A DNA stretch of 64,000 nt from Balneola sp. EhC07 (GTDB lineage: Bacteria; Bacteroidota; Rhodothermia; Balneolales; Balneolaceae), in the NCBI RefSeq assembly GCF_001650905.1, contig NZ_LXYG01000020.1, forward strand, positions 124,001 through 188,000, given 5' to 3'. Positions 9,341 to 18,816 of this stretch are shown here, piece by piece. Within the stretch, counting starts at the first letter, position 1. Every line of letters begins with the position of its first letter. Made by a program: the position numbers and the translations under genes. The notes under the pieces were generated by a model. That model was not told the origin of the DNA and searched no databases. It was given only the letters and a program-made list of their open reading frames with translations.

Positions 9341-10633
9341 ATGAGATTCTTTCTAATTCCTCTAATCTTTATTCTTATTCAATGTCAGCCCCAACCCTAC
9401 GAATTCAGTGAAGACAATTCTTCTGAAATTCTAAAAACCTTAAGTTCTGATGATATGAGGGGGCGACAGGCCTTTACTCCTGATATCGACAAAGCAGCTG
9501 ATTACATCAATGACAAATTCGACCAAATAGATCTTGATGAATTAGATGGCGAATCTGACTATTTGCAAAAATTTGAAGTACTGTCTATAAAAGTAAAAAA
9601 CGCTGACATAGAAGTTGGAGGCACTGAGGTAAGTCCTGCTAACTTTTTTGTACTCGGTGATACTGCAAACATAGAATGGGCTGAAACCAATCAAATTGAA
9701 ACCGTTAAGATTGCAGAAGGCGAGAACTTTCAGCAAAGATTTAACGAGATCCGTGAAAAAAATGTCGAAGCTTTTGTTTTTATAGATGAAAGCCATGAAG
9801 CGATATTCCGCCGATACCAACCTTTCTTTTCCAGAGCCTCCAGAACATTTCCTGAAGAGCAATCTTCAAATAAAGTTTTTGTTCTTTCTTCCGGATCTTC
9901 AGAAACCTCATTCAGCGCATACGTTACAAAATCGACTGATCGCCTGGAACTGGCCAATGTTGTTGGAAAGATTGAAGGAAATCGCAAAGATGAATATGTA
10001 GTTTTCTCAGCTCATTATGATCATATCGGAGTGAGACAACCAAATTCAGCAAATGCCGATTCTATTGCTAACGGAGCAAATGATAACGCCTCGGGAACAA
10101 CAGCCGTAATTGAATTGGCTAAGTATTTTAAGAGTAAGGGTACTCCTGAAAGAACTTTATTATTTGTTGCTTTCACGGCAGAAGAATCAGGTGGATATGG
10201 TTCTAAATATTTTTCCAAACAACTTGAGCCGGATCAGATCATGGCTATGTTCAATATCGAAATGATAGGAAAACCGGCAGTTGAAGGACCAAACACAGCT
10301 TGGATCACCGGTTTCGAAAAATCCAGTTTCGGTGAACTGCTCCAAAAAAGTGCTGAAGGTACTATTTATGAATTCTATCCGGACCCTTACCCAAATCAAA
10401 ATCTTTTCTACCGTTCTGATAACGCCACTTTAGCAAGATTAGGAGTTCCTGCTCACACTATAAGCACAACCCCAATTGATGTTGATCCTGACTATCATAA
10501 GGTTTCTGATGAATTTGAAACGATCGATATTGCGCATTTAACAAACACGATCCGTGCTATTTCACAAGCTGCAGTTGGCATAGTATCCGGACAGGATACT
10601 CCAACCAGAGTAGATGCTTCTCAATTAAACTAG
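9341..10633 (+). CDS. M28-family zinc peptidase lipoprotein
   Basis: A 430-residue protein with a lipoprotein signal (lipobox LIQC near residue 16), so probably anchored in an envelope membrane. The M28 metal ligands appear in order: SAHYDHIG (His, Asp), NDNASGTT (bridging Asp), TAEESGGYGS (catalytic and metal Glu) and later DNATLARLGVPAHTI (Asp, His). Such enzymes remove N-terminal residues from peptides. The N-terminal 150 residues, before the protease core, probably include the inserted PA-like segment. Confidence 0.9.
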   Translation: MRFFLIPLIFILIQCQPQPYEFSEDNSSEILKTLSSDDMRGRQAFTPDIDKAADYINDKFDQIDLDELDGESDYLQKFEVLSIKVKNADIEVGGTEVSPANFFVLGDTANIEWAETNQIETVKIAEGENFQQRFNEIREKNVEAFVFIDESHEAIFRRYQPFFSRASRTFPEEQSSNKVFVLSSGSSETSFSAYVTKSTDRLELANVVGKIEGNRKDEYVVFSAHYDHIGVRQPNSANADSIANGANDNASGTTAVIELAKYFKSKGTPERTLLFVAFTAEESGGYGSKYFSKQLEPDQIMAMFNIEMIGKPAVEGPNTAWITGFEKSSFGELLQKSAEGTIYEFYPDPYPNQNLFYRSDNATLARLGVPAHTISTTPIDVDPDYHKVSDEFETIDIAHLTNTIRAISQAAVGIVSGQDTPTRVDASQLN

Positions 10634-10687
10634 TATTTATCATTTCAAAAAAGTAAAATGAAGCGATCATAAATCAATAAAACTATT

Positions 10688-11494
10688 ATGAAAGCTTCAT
10701 TTTCTTTATTTCTGTTTTCTCTCCTCTCAATAAGCCTGTTTGCTCAGGATTATGCCATTCAACAACTGGAAAACTCCCCAAGACATCATGAATGGATTGA
10801 AATTGAATCAAGTGGCAGGACAATGCACAACTTTGTGGCATTCCCTGAACGGTCTGACAAAGCTCCCGTTTTCATTGTTATCCATGAAAATCGTGGATTG
10901 AATGACTGGGCAAGAAGTTTTACTGATCAATTAGCAGAAAAAGGGTTTATTGCCATTGCCCCGGATCTGATATCAAATACAGTTGAAGGGATCGAAAAAA
11001 CCGGTGATTTTGAAACTTCTGATGCAGCGCGTTCTGCAATTTACGCTTTAGATGCTGATAATGTGACCCAAGATCTAAAAGCCGTTTTAAAATATGCGAA
11101 ATCAATAGAAGCCGGAAATGGAGAAGTCTACATTGTAGGATTTTGTTGGGGTGGATCGCAATCATTCCGTTTTGCAACTAATGCCGGAGATGAGATCGAA
11201 GCGGCAATGGTATTTTATGGCACAGGACCTCAAGAAGCCGAAGCTTACTCTACTATTCAAGTACCGATTTTTGGTTTTTATGGTGGAGCCGACAACAGAG
11301 TTAATGCTACTATTGAAGGATCCGAAGAAGCTATGAACTCATACGATAAAACATATAATTATGAAATCTATGATGGTGCGGGACATGCATATATGAGACG
11401 AGGAGATGACCCTGAAGCTTCTAAAGAAGACCCTAATGTAAAAGCCAGAAATGCTTCCTGGGAAAGGTTACTGAACATTGTAAAGGACAATTAA
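10688..11494 (+). CDS. Exported dienelactone hydrolase-family protein
   Basis: A 268-residue alpha/beta hydrolase with a signal peptide (to about residue 20). The nucleophile is a cysteine, Cys153, in GFCWGGSQS, as in dienelactone hydrolases. The oxyanion region is VIHENRGLNDW, the acid lies near YGGADNRV and the histidine is in GAGHAYMRRG. Substrate is unknown; the export signal makes classical catechol breakdown unlikely. It ends 1 bp before the start of the DinB-like gene, so the two are probably coupled. Confidence 0.88.
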   Translation: MKASFSLFLFSLLSISLFAQDYAIQQLENSPRHHEWIEIESSGRTMHNFVAFPERSDKAPVFIVIHENRGLNDWARSFTDQLAEKGFIAIAPDLISNTVEGIEKTGDFETSDAARSAIYALDADNVTQDLKAVLKYAKSIEAGNGEVYIVGFCWGGSQSFRFATNAGDEIEAAMVFYGTGPQEAEAYSTIQVPIFGFYGGADNRVNATIEGSEEAMNSYDKTYNYEIYDGAGHAYMRRGDDPEASKEDPNVKARNASWERLLNIVKDN

Positions 11495-11495
11495 A

Positions 11496-12020
11496 TTGAA
11501 ATCCAAAGATCAAATAGAGTTGGAAATTCATCAGGCTTTTGATGAAGTGATCAACTTTATTCGTCAACAGGATGATTCTCTGTTTGATCGACCAAAAGCA
11601 GAAGGAAAGTGGAGTACCGGTCAACAGCTTGATCATTTGATCAAAAGTGTAAAACCACTAAGTACCGGAATGGGATTACCAAAGATCTTACTTAAGTTCC
11701 GGTTTGGGGTCAGAAACAGAGCAGAAAGAACATATGATGAGGTGGTTAGTAAATACCATCAAAAACTGGAGGAAGGCGGACAAGCAAGCGCAGCTTTCAT
11801 TCCACTTAAAATTTCTATTGAGCAAAAAGATCAGCTTTTATCAGCCTACGAAAAAGAAAAAATCAGGCTTGTTAAGGTGCTCCAAAAATGGTCTGAAAAA
11901 CAACTCAGCACCAATGTCGCCCCGCACCCTCTCTTAGGTAAATGTACCGTTCGTGAGTTATTGTACTTTACTATTCATCACAACTATCATCATCTGGAAA
12001 GTATTAAGGATATTCCATAA
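11496..12020 (+). CDS. DinB-family (DinB_2) protein
   Basis: A 174-residue helical protein of the DinB/YfiT superfamily. The spaced metal ligands are visible: QQLDHLI (first His) and HHNYHHLESI (C-terminal His pair). The only usable start is a TTG at 11496, directly after the stop of the preceding gene and about 8 bases after the purine-rich AAAGGAC. Relatives include bacillithiol and mycothiol S-transferases. With the bacilliredoxin at 4161 this could be a bacillithiol transferase, but that is a guess. Confidence 0.8.
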   Translation: MKSKDQIELEIHQAFDEVINFIRQQDDSLFDRPKAEGKWSTGQQLDHLIKSVKPLSTGMGLPKILLKFRFGVRNRAERTYDEVVSKYHQKLEEGGQASAAFIPLKISIEQKDQLLSAYEKEKIRLVKVLQKWSEKQLSTNVAPHPLLGKCTVRELLYFTIHHNYHHLESIKDIP

Positions 12021-12104
12021 TTCTCTTTGTGGGATTTTTTAGTTAAAATGATGCGCGCCTTTTATTTGTAATCCGACTTTTAAATTTAAACTAACCCGTT
12101 TATT

Positions 12105-12551
12105 ATGTCTGAAGAATCAACTATTTCTAACGTACCTAAATGGTTTTTGGGTGTAGCTATTGCGGCACTAATCTGGAACCTATTAGGAGTTTTTGCATAT
12201 CTGGGACAAGTGTATCTGATGTCAAATCCTGAAATGCTGGCCGAACTTTCGGTAGACGAACAAAATTTATACAAAAACACTCCTATTTGGGCAACTATTG
12301 GTTTTACACTGGCAGTTTGGGGAGGAGCTTTAGGCTCTCTATTACTAATACTTAAAAAGAAAGCCGCTAAACCTGTCCTGGTCGTTTCTTTGGCAGGTAT
12401 TATAGTACAAATGTATCATTCATTTTTTATCAGTAATAATTTTGAGGTTTATGGTCCCGGAGCAGCAGTAATGCCTGTAATGATCATTATATTCGGAATT
12501 GGACTTGTTTGGCTTTCTGATAAAAGCGTTAAAGAAGGTTGGCTGCATTGA
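12105..12551 (+). CDS. Small four-helix membrane protein, function unknown
   Basis: A 148-residue protein with four predicted transmembrane helices: around WFLGVAIAALIW, IWATIGFTLAVW, PVLVVSLAGIIV and MPVMIIIFGIGLVW. Similar short proteins occur widely in flavobacteria-like genomes, sometimes mislabelled as sugar transporters. I recognise no catalytic or substrate-binding motif. It is probably monocistronic: 84 bp follow the preceding gene. A weak hairpin (CTAAC/GTTAG near 12557-12572) follows it. Confidence 0.75.
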   Translation: MSEESTISNVPKWFLGVAIAALIWNLLGVFAYLGQVYLMSNPEMLAELSVDEQNLYKNTPIWATIGFTLAVWGGALGSLLLILKKKAAKPVLVVSLAGIIVQMYHSFFISNNFEVYGPGAAVMPVMIIIFGIGLVWLSDKSVKEGWLH

Positions 12552-12659
12552 AGTTGCTAACATTACGTTAGACGGCTAATATTTTACAATCAATAATGTA
12601 TTTTTTTCTGGCTAGGTCTTAATTTCCTTACTTAATCTAAATTCTAATTATCATTTTCA

Positions 12660-13358
12660 TTGGGAAAAAGAAATTACCTCCTGGCTATCGCATTAATTTT
12701 TATCCTTGCTGGTTGTTCTACACAAAAATCAGTTCAAATTGTATCTGAAGGATATAAGACTACAAAAATCAATAATGCCAGCCTTGTTATTTTACCATTA
12801 TCAGAAAAATTTGTCGACTCAGAAGTTTGGGAAAATCACTTTCAATTTGATTCCACGAATTCTAGTGATATAAGTATCCATAACAGATTTCTTTTCTTTG
12901 AATACTATGGAACTGCTTTTTCGAGAGTTTCTACCTCTAATGTTAAAGACTTAAGCACTAGTACAAACCTTGAAAATGTTAATAGTTCTATAGAATATGA
13001 AAATGTGAAACTTGCTACTGATAAAGAAGGAGAGTTTCTGACATTTTTAGCCCCTAAGAATGGCACACTGACCATAGATAACCAAGAACCGGATTTTGTT
13101 CTTTTTACACAGACCCTGAGATGGAAAAATGAACTCAAATCACAGGGTACAGTAATAATGGGGAGTGAAAACGAGTATTCAGTAAATATCAATATTAAGC
13201 TCAAGTATCTTATTTGGGATAATAAAAATGAAAGTATAGCCTCGTATGGAGTGATTTTAAAGACTGAATCTTTGATGGGAGTTCCTAAATCGCCTACTTA
13301 CGAGAAAATAGCAACTGAACTTGCTCAAGATATAATAGAAGCTAGTCCGATTTTTTAA
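12660..13358 (+). CDS. Putative lipoprotein, function unknown
   Basis: A 232-residue protein with a clear lipoprotein signal (positively charged GKRN, hydrophobic core, lipobox LAGC at about residue 19). An in-frame stop at 12645-12647 leaves the TTG at 12660 as the only start that keeps the signal intact. The rest has alternating beta-type stretches and no motif that I recognise. Its 3' end overlaps the 3' end of the convergent pxpC by 17 bp. Confidence 0.7.
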   Translation: MGKRNYLLAIALIFILAGCSTQKSVQIVSEGYKTTKINNASLVILPLSEKFVDSEVWENHFQFDSTNSSDISIHNRFLFFEYYGTAFSRVSTSNVKDLSTSTNLENVNSSIEYENVKLATDKEGEFLTFLAPKNGTLTIDNQEPDFVLFTQTLRWKNELKSQGTVIMGSENEYSVNINIKLKYLIWDNKNESIASYGVILKTESLMGVPKSPTYEKIATELAQDIIEASPIF

Positions 13359-14214
13359 ACCGAATAGTACCATTAGGCTGAACTTGAGCAAGTCTATTCA
13401 AATGGATATCCAAAACCTTTCCGATCCTTGGGTATCCACCAACCGTTTGACCATCCTTCATTAATATTATTGGCGATCCGTTTGGAGGCAATTGAATGAT
13501 CCCGGGAATAACCCCGGATGACACCATTTCTCTTTTCTTTCCTTCGATCTGAAAATCAGAGTTGAGCCGAATTCCCATTCTATTACTTTCAGAACTTATC
13601 TTAAATTCAGTACTTAAAAATTTATCTTGCTCTTTTTTTGACAGCCAATTCCATTCCGGGCCGGGAATAAACTCAACGGTGAGTTTTGAACTGTAATATG
13701 GAATTTCTTCTCGAGATGAAGTGTAAGACTGAAAATCAGCCTGAATTTCTTTCCAATGTAGTTGATCACCTTTTTGAAGAGTCCGACCTTCTATTCCTCC
13801 AAAATCTCCTTCGTTGTAAGTGGAATAACTACCCAGTATTTTTTCGATCTCCCAGATTCCCCTAACGCCCAAATAACAGCGACAACCTCTTCTTGCATAT
13901 TCAAAATCTAGAATATCTCCTGACTTTATATCTAAACTAGAATTCAACTCTACGCTTATTCCGTTTACCGTTGGGTTCATATTAGCCCCTGTTAAAGCTA
14001 TTACTGAATCTGACTCAAATCTGTACTTCCCTCCTTTCAGGGTCATTTCCAAAACGGGAGTCTCCGGAGAATTTCCGACCAGACTGTTTACCAACTCAAA
14101 TGCGGAATTATCCATGACTCCCGAAACGGGAACACCATACTTTCTGAACCCAAATCTTCCCGCATCCTGTACAGTTGTAAATAACCCTCCGTCTATAACA
14201 ACTAGCTTACCCAT
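13342..14214 (-). CDS. pxpC: 5-oxoprolinase subunit PxpC (KipA/AHS2 family)
   Basis: A 290-residue carboxyltransferase-like subunit. The family signature near the N-terminus, TVQDAGRFGFRKYGVPVSG followed by MDN, is intact. Later GPEWNW, SSESNRMGIRL and GGYPRIGKV also match. Together with PxpB and PxpA it forms the ATP-dependent enzyme that opens 5-oxoproline to glutamate. It overlaps pxpB by 8 bp and is the last gene of the operon, ending inside the tail of the convergent lipoprotein gene. Confidence 0.93.
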   Translation of the reverse strand: MGKLVVIDGGLFTTVQDAGRFGFRKYGVPVSGVMDNSAFELVNSLVGNSPETPVLEMTLKGGKYRFESDSVIALTGANMNPTVNGISVELNSSLDIKSGDILDFEYARRGCRCYLGVRGIWEIEKILGSYSTYNEGDFGGIEGRTLQKGDQLHWKEIQADFQSYTSSREEIPYYSSKLTVEFIPGPEWNWLSKKEQDKFLSTEFKISSESNRMGIRLNSDFQIEGKKREMVSSGVIPGIIQLPPNGSPIILMKDGQTVGGYPRIGKVLDIHLNRLAQVQPNGTIRFKKSD

Positions 14215-14902
14215 TCTTCGCTACCACTTTGTCAAACTCTTCTTTGGATATTGGTTTGAATCTTATCCTATCACCGGCTTTTAACTTAGTTGGGAGTGTT
14301 TTTTTGACATCAAAAAATGACTCTGTAGTTCTGCCGATGATTTGCCATCCTCCCGGACTTTCCAAAGAATAAATTCCTGTTTGATTTCCCCCAATCCCAA
14401 CTGAGCCTGAAGGAACTTTGATTCTGGGTTTTTCTTTTCTTGAAACAGCAATACGATCATCCAGCCCTTCCAGAAATATAAACCCGGGCATAAACCCCAT
14501 CATAGCAAGTGTGTAATTTTGTGTTGAATGTATTGAAATAACCTCTTCTTTCGATAAACCTGTTTTTACCTCAACCTCATTCCAATCCATACCTAGCTCA
14601 TAGCAGACATTGATCTCAAAAATGTTCTTTTCTCTACTTAAATGTGGTTCCCTACTTGGAGAAATTTCAGAAATTTTACCGGGATCGTACTTAAACTGTG
14701 AGTCGTAAATAAGTGTGATAGAATCATAAGCAGGAATTATGTCCTGCAAGCCATCTATTTTTGACCGTTCTAACAGATCTGAAGCAGAATGAATGTGTTC
14801 TAAAACATTTTCCGATACTTTCGGTTGGAGTAACCAAGCTGTTTCCCCTAATCTGAAAACGGACCAGGATATTCCATTAAGGTGCAGTGATCCTGACTCC
14901 AT
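14207..14902 (-). CDS. pxpB: 5-oxoprolinase subunit PxpB (KipI/AHS1 family)
   Basis: A 231-residue partner of PxpC. Diagnostic stretches are GFMPGFIFLEGLD, PRIKVPSGSVGIGG and SPGGWQIIGRT. In Bacillus the homologue KipI was first described as a kinase inhibitor; the enzyme role in 5-oxoproline cleavage is the established general function. It overlaps pxpA by 26 bp and pxpC by 8 bp, indicating translational coupling. Confidence 0.93.
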   Translation of the reverse strand: MESGSLHLNGISWSVFRLGETAWLLQPKVSENVLEHIHSASDLLERSKIDGLQDIIPAYDSITLIYDSQFKYDPGKISEISPSREPHLSREKNIFEINVCYELGMDWNEVEVKTGLSKEEVISIHSTQNYTLAMMGFMPGFIFLEGLDDRIAVSRKEKPRIKVPSGSVGIGGNQTGIYSLESPGGWQIIGRTTESFFDVKKTLPTKLKAGDRIRFKPISKEEFDKVVAKNG

Positions 14903-15635
14903 GATTCTTTAGAAATTGATGAATATTTCTGGCAAGCACTTCAGAGCCTTTAGTATCGCTGTGCAAACAAATAGTTTCAGCTTTGATAGGTAATTCTTTG
15001 CCTGAGTATGCGATAACTTTTTCTTCGATCACCATTTTAAAAATCTGAGACAAAACTTCTTCCTTTTTGTGAAGAACTGCTCCTTCTTCACTCCGAGAGC
15101 GTAGCCTTAAGTCATCTTCATATGCCCGATCTGCAAATACCTCTGCACAAAATTTCAGATCATTTTTCAGAGCTACTTTTTCGAACTCTGATCCGGATTG
15201 TCCATAAACAACAACACCCAGACTCAATTCTTTGATAGCTTCAGCTACCGTTTTCGCAATATCTCTATATACTGAAGCTGCATTATATAATGCTCCGTGA
15301 GGTTTTATGTGATGAAGCTCCACTCCCTCTAAATCAGCAATTTCTTTTAAACTTAAGATTTGATCTTTGATACTGTTTTTAAGTCGATCTCGGTTCATTT
15401 CCAGCTGCCTGCGTCCAAATCCTGCTCTATCAGGATAAGAAGGATGTGCTCCTACCTTCACTTTGTTTTTTTTAGCCAGAATTACAGTCCATCGCATACT
15501 GATCTCATCTCCAATATGTCCTCCACAGGCAATATTACACGATGAAATGTAAGGCATAATAGCTTTATCAAGATCAGGACCCTCTTCGGATATCCATTCT
15601 CCCAGATCACAATTTAGATCAATACTTGTTTTCAT
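14877..15635 (-). CDS. pxpA: 5-oxoprolinase subunit PxpA (LamB/YcsF family)
   Basis: A 252-residue protein opening with DLNCDLGEW, the hallmark of the LamB/YcsF family, followed by SCNIACGGHIGD, GAHPSYPDR and HHIKPHGALYN. It provides the third subunit for ATP-dependent 5-oxoproline hydrolysis in the cytoplasm. It overlaps the upstream transporter by 4 bp (ATGA) and pxpB by 26 bp. The four-gene arrangement resembles the Bacillus ycsFG-kip region. Confidence 0.95.
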   Translation of the reverse strand: MKTSIDLNCDLGEWISEEGPDLDKAIMPYISSCNIACGGHIGDEISMRWTVILAKKNKVKVGAHPSYPDRAGFGRRQLEMNRDRLKNSIKDQILSLKEIADLEGVELHHIKPHGALYNAASVYRDIAKTVAEAIKELSLGVVVYGQSGSEFEKVALKNDLKFCAEVFADRAYEDDLRLRSRSEEGAVLHKKEEVLSQIFKMVIEEKVIAYSGKELPIKAETICLHSDTKGSEVLARNIHQFLKNHGVRITAP

Positions 15636-16864
15636 AAGAACTGAAATACATTGTTCAAGCTTCTGAAACCAACCAATAACGCTACCAAAACCACTAAGCT
15701 TCCCAAAATATTCTGAATGGTTGTATTCACATAATCCCCCAAAATTTTCTTTTGGTTTACGACATACATCAAAAATATTGCAACCAACGGAAGTAAAATT
15801 CCATTGGCTACCTGAGCAAACTGGATAATACTTACAGGACTAAAACTCAACATTGAAAACAAAACGCCAATGATGAGAATGATCATCCAGACTGCTTTAA
15901 ATTTTGGATGTTTCATATCTATATCCCAACCCAGAATTCCCTTCGCTGTAAATGCAGCAGCCAGTGGTGCCGTAATTGCAGATGAGATTCCGGCAGCAAC
16001 CAAACCCAGTCCTAAAAAATCTTTTGCCCAACTACCCAGTAATGGTTCCAGCTGTACAGCCATATCAGCGGCGTTCTTAATTTCTGAACCTGAACTTCCT
16101 GATGCCGCACTTGTTATCACTATGCACATAGAAATAATTCCACCTAAAATAATGGCAACCATATTTTCTTTTCTCAAATCAGAAAGCTGACCGGTTTCAG
16201 AATATTTTTGCTGAACCGATGATGCATGAAGAAACAGATTATAAGGAACAACCGTCGTTCCAATTAACGCCACAACCAATAGAATTTCGTCAGCTGAAGC
16301 AGTAGGAATAAATAGCCCTTTTACTATTTCTGAAAGATCAGGAGCGATCATAATTGCTGTCGCCAGAAAAATCACACTCATTACTACAACCAGACCTACC
16401 AGGAAGTTTTGAATTCGTTTAAAGTTTCCTGAATACAACAACCAAAAAGCAATCCCACCTATGATCAGTGGCACTAATCTGATTTCTGCTCCTTCTATAA
16501 TGATGTTTACAGCAGGAAGTACTTCGTTCCAACCAAGAACAGCCCCGGATATATTTCCCCCTTCATAGGCTGCATTACCGATAACAATTGCACCCAAAAC
16601 CAATGTGATCCCAAAGATCCTTAATAACGGATTTTGTAGTTCGCCACGAATTGCTTCACCAAACCCCTTTTGAGTAATTAAACCCAAGCGAGCGGTCATT
16701 TCTTGTAGTACAATCGTTGCAATTACTGAAAAAAATAAAGCCCAAAGCAACGTATATCCTGAGTTCACTCCGGCTAGTGTACAAACGGTAACGGTTCCGG
16801 GACCAATGAAAGCTGCTGTGACTAAAGTACTTGGACCGAAATATTTTTTAACTTGCAATTTCAT
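15632..16864 (-). CDS. Nramp-fold transporter lacking canonical metal-binding residues
   Basis: A 410-residue membrane protein with about 11 hydrophobic helices and the Nramp layout. The first helix reads GPGTVT (residues 21-26) where metal-transporting Nramps have DPGN. The sixth helix reads VVPYN (205-209) where they have MPH. Thus the usual Asp, Asn and Met metal ligands are absent. It is the first gene of the pxpABC operon and overlaps pxpA by 4 bp. A B. subtilis Nramp-like gene (ycsG) occurs in the same context. Transport of 5-oxoproline or a related organic acid is an inference from position and lost ligands. Confidence 0.85.
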   Translation of the reverse strand: MKLQVKKYFGPSTLVTAAFIGPGTVTVCTLAGVNSGYTLLWALFFSVIATIVLQEMTARLGLITQKGFGEAIRGELQNPLLRIFGITLVLGAIVIGNAAYEGGNISGAVLGWNEVLPAVNIIIEGAEIRLVPLIIGGIAFWLLYSGNFKRIQNFLVGLVVVMSVIFLATAIMIAPDLSEIVKGLFIPTASADEILLVVALIGTTVVPYNLFLHASSVQQKYSETGQLSDLRKENMVAIILGGIISMCIVITSAASGSSGSEIKNAADMAVQLEPLLGSWAKDFLGLGLVAAGISSAITAPLAAAFTAKGILGWDIDMKHPKFKAVWMIILIIGVLFSMLSFSPVSIIQFAQVANGILLPLVAIFLMYVVNQKKILGDYVNTTIQNILGSLVVLVALLVGFRSLNNVFQFL

Positions 16865-16919
16865 GGTTAAGAATATAGAATGTACCGTTTACAATCACGA
16901 ATTCAGATCAAAGATTCTT

Positions 16920-17351
16920 ATGGCTAAAGCAAACAACAAAACTGTCCCAACTCAACTCAAGGTACAGGATTACCTGAATGCTATTGAAGATCCTCAAAGA
17001 AAAGAAGATTGTATCAGAATTCATGATATGATGAAAGAAATTACAGGGCGAGAGCCAAAAATGTGGGGAACTTCCATCGTTGGTTTTGGGACCTATCACT
17101 ATAAATACGAAAGCGGTCGGGAAGGTAATATGCTTATGACCGGATTCTCTAACCGGAAGCAATCTATTACTTTATATATTCTTGGCGGATTAAACAAAAG
17201 AGAGGAACTTTTAAGTAAACTCGGACCTTATAAAACCGGTAAATCATGTCTCTACATTAAAAGACTTGAAGACATCAATACTGATATTCTAAAAAAGATG
17301 ATTGAAATAGATTTCAAACATGTAACAGAAAAATATGAGATCGTTGATTAA
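16920..17351 (+). CDS. DUF1801 domain protein
   Basis: A 143-residue protein whose second half has the DUF1801 pattern: PKMWGTSIVGFG, a YHY stretch, GFSNRKQSITLYI and KTGKSCLYIKRL. The family resembles small YdhG-like proteins of unknown biochemical role. I start it at the ATG at 16920; the frame is open further upstream, but that part would run into the divergent transporter gene. It is divergent from the pxp operon with 55 bp between starts, so the promoters of both lie in that short space. Confidence 0.85.
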   Translation: MAKANNKTVPTQLKVQDYLNAIEDPQRKEDCIRIHDMMKEITGREPKMWGTSIVGFGTYHYKYESGREGNMLMTGFSNRKQSITLYILGGLNKREELLSKLGPYKTGKSCLYIKRLEDINTDILKKMIEIDFKHVTEKYEIVD

Positions 17352-17440
17352 TACAGATTAACTATGATCAGAACTTTTAAATCTAATATTCGTTTAACTC
17401 CACAGTTATTCATCAGCATTGAACCATTCTTAATTGAGTA

Positions 17441-18370
17441 ATGACTTTAAACGATTTCACTAAACAGACTCTGGAATTCCCTGACGACTACGAAGGAAAA
17501 GTAATCGCTACTTTGATTCGTTCTAACGAAAACATCAAGGGAAGAAAATCCATACTCTATATTCATGGTTTCAATGACTATTTCTTTCATCCTCATTTAG
17601 CCGAAGGTTTTCATAAAAACGATTACAATTTCTTTGCGCTTGATCTCAGAAAATATGGGCGATCCCTTCTCCCTCACCAGCACCCGAATTATTGCAGAGA
17701 TATTTCAGAATATTACGAGGAGATTACTGAATCTCTCAGCATCATACACAAAGAGAATGGAAATGAAATTGTAATTCTTGGACATTCTACCGGTGGTTTG
17801 ATTGCAAGCATGTATGCGAATTATGGTGAAAAAAGTAATCTGATTTCTGCATTGATTCTGAACTCCCCTTTTTTCGAGTTTAACATTTCTAAAGCAGAAC
17901 GGGATTTAAATCTGTTTTTTGCCCGGATAATTTCTTTTTTTATGCCCTATGCTAATAAAAGTAAACCTTTATCAAGTTTATATAACCGAAGTTTACTGAA
18001 ATCATATTATGGAGAATGGGAGTTCAATGAAAACTGGAAACCCGAACGTGGTTTCCCCGCATACTTTAAATGGTTGATTGCTGTTTTTAATGCTCAACAA
18101 AAAGTGAGATCATCATCGGATATTTCAAAACCGATATTGGTTATACACTCTAAACGATCTGATATAGCAAAAAAGTGGTCTCCTGAGGTTCTTGGAATGG
18201 ATATGGTATTAAATGTTGAAGACATAAAAGAAACTGGAAAGAAATTGGGAAAAAAAGTTACCTTCCTCCCTGTGGAAAATGCTATCCACGATATTTTTCT
18301 ATCAAAAAAAGAGGTTCGTGAAAAGGCCTTTAATGAAATGATTAACTGGTTAAATAAGACGATTAAATAA
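17441..18370 (+). CDS. Alpha/beta hydrolase, lysophospholipase-like
   Basis: A 309-residue cytoplasmic alpha/beta hydrolase. The nucleophile elbow is GHSTGG, the oxyanion strand is YIHGFNDY, and the catalytic histidine is probably in ENAIHDIFLS near the C-terminus. The overall plan matches monoglyceride lipase/lysophospholipase-type serine hydrolases (Hydrolase_4). The substrate is unknown. The next gene starts 5 bp after its stop. Confidence 0.85.
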   Translation: MTLNDFTKQTLEFPDDYEGKVIATLIRSNENIKGRKSILYIHGFNDYFFHPHLAEGFHKNDYNFFALDLRKYGRSLLPHQHPNYCRDISEYYEEITESLSIIHKENGNEIVILGHSTGGLIASMYANYGEKSNLISALILNSPFFEFNISKAERDLNLFFARIISFFMPYANKSKPLSSLYNRSLLKSYYGEWEFNENWKPERGFPAYFKWLIAVFNAQQKVRSSSDISKPILVIHSKRSDIAKKWSPEVLGMDMVLNVEDIKETGKKLGKKVTFLPVENAIHDIFLSKKEVREKAFNEMINWLNKTIK

Positions 18371-18375
18371 TCACT

Positions 18376-18816
18376 ATGGAAAACAGTATAGTTTTTGAAA
18401 CTACAATTGATGCATCGGCAGAAAAAGTTTGGGAAACACTTACAAATCCCGATAAAATTGAACAATATATGTTTGGCTCTCGTTGCGACAGCAACTGGAC
18501 TCCGGGAAGTAAAGCCAACTATTATATCAAACAAAACGAAAAAGAGATTACTGTTGTAAAAGGAGAGGTGATTCGATCCATTCCTAACAAACTATTGGAA
18601 CACACGCTTTTTCCTGCTAATTCAGGAATCGAAGATACTCTGGAAAACTATCTTGTGATCATTTATGAAATGGAAGAAGAAGATGGGAAGACTGAATTGA
18701 CCATCACTCAAAAAGGCTACAAATATGTAGAAAATGGTAAGGAGCGCTACATAGATACTCAAAAAGGCTGGAAAGCAGTTCTCCCTAAACTAAAGGAAAC
18801 TGCCGAAAAAGCGTGA
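18376..18816 (+). CDS. SRPBCC (AHSA1-like) domain protein
   Basis: A 146-residue START-like protein. It opens with the typical strand [19 protein letters not shown] and ends with a long C-terminal helix that includes [17 protein letters not shown]. Such domains bind hydrophobic ligands or act as Hsp90-type cofactors; the ligand cannot be inferred. It lies 5 bp after the alpha/beta hydrolase and overlaps the next gene at GTGA. Confidence 0.85.
   Translation: MENSIVFETTIDASAEKVWETLTNPDKIEQYMFGSRCDSNWTPGSKANYYIKQNEKEITVVKGEVIRSIPNKLLEHTLFPANSGIEDTLENYLVIIYEMEEEDGKTELTITQKGYKYVENGKERYIDTQKGWKAVLPKLKETAEKA

Noticed and set aside
12557-12572. Short hairpin after the four-helix membrane protein gene
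   Set aside because: A 5-bp stem without a proper T-run is too weak to call a terminator.
16806-16919. Upstream extension of the DUF1801 gene
   Set aside because: It would overlap the start of the divergent transporter gene and adds residues unlike the family.
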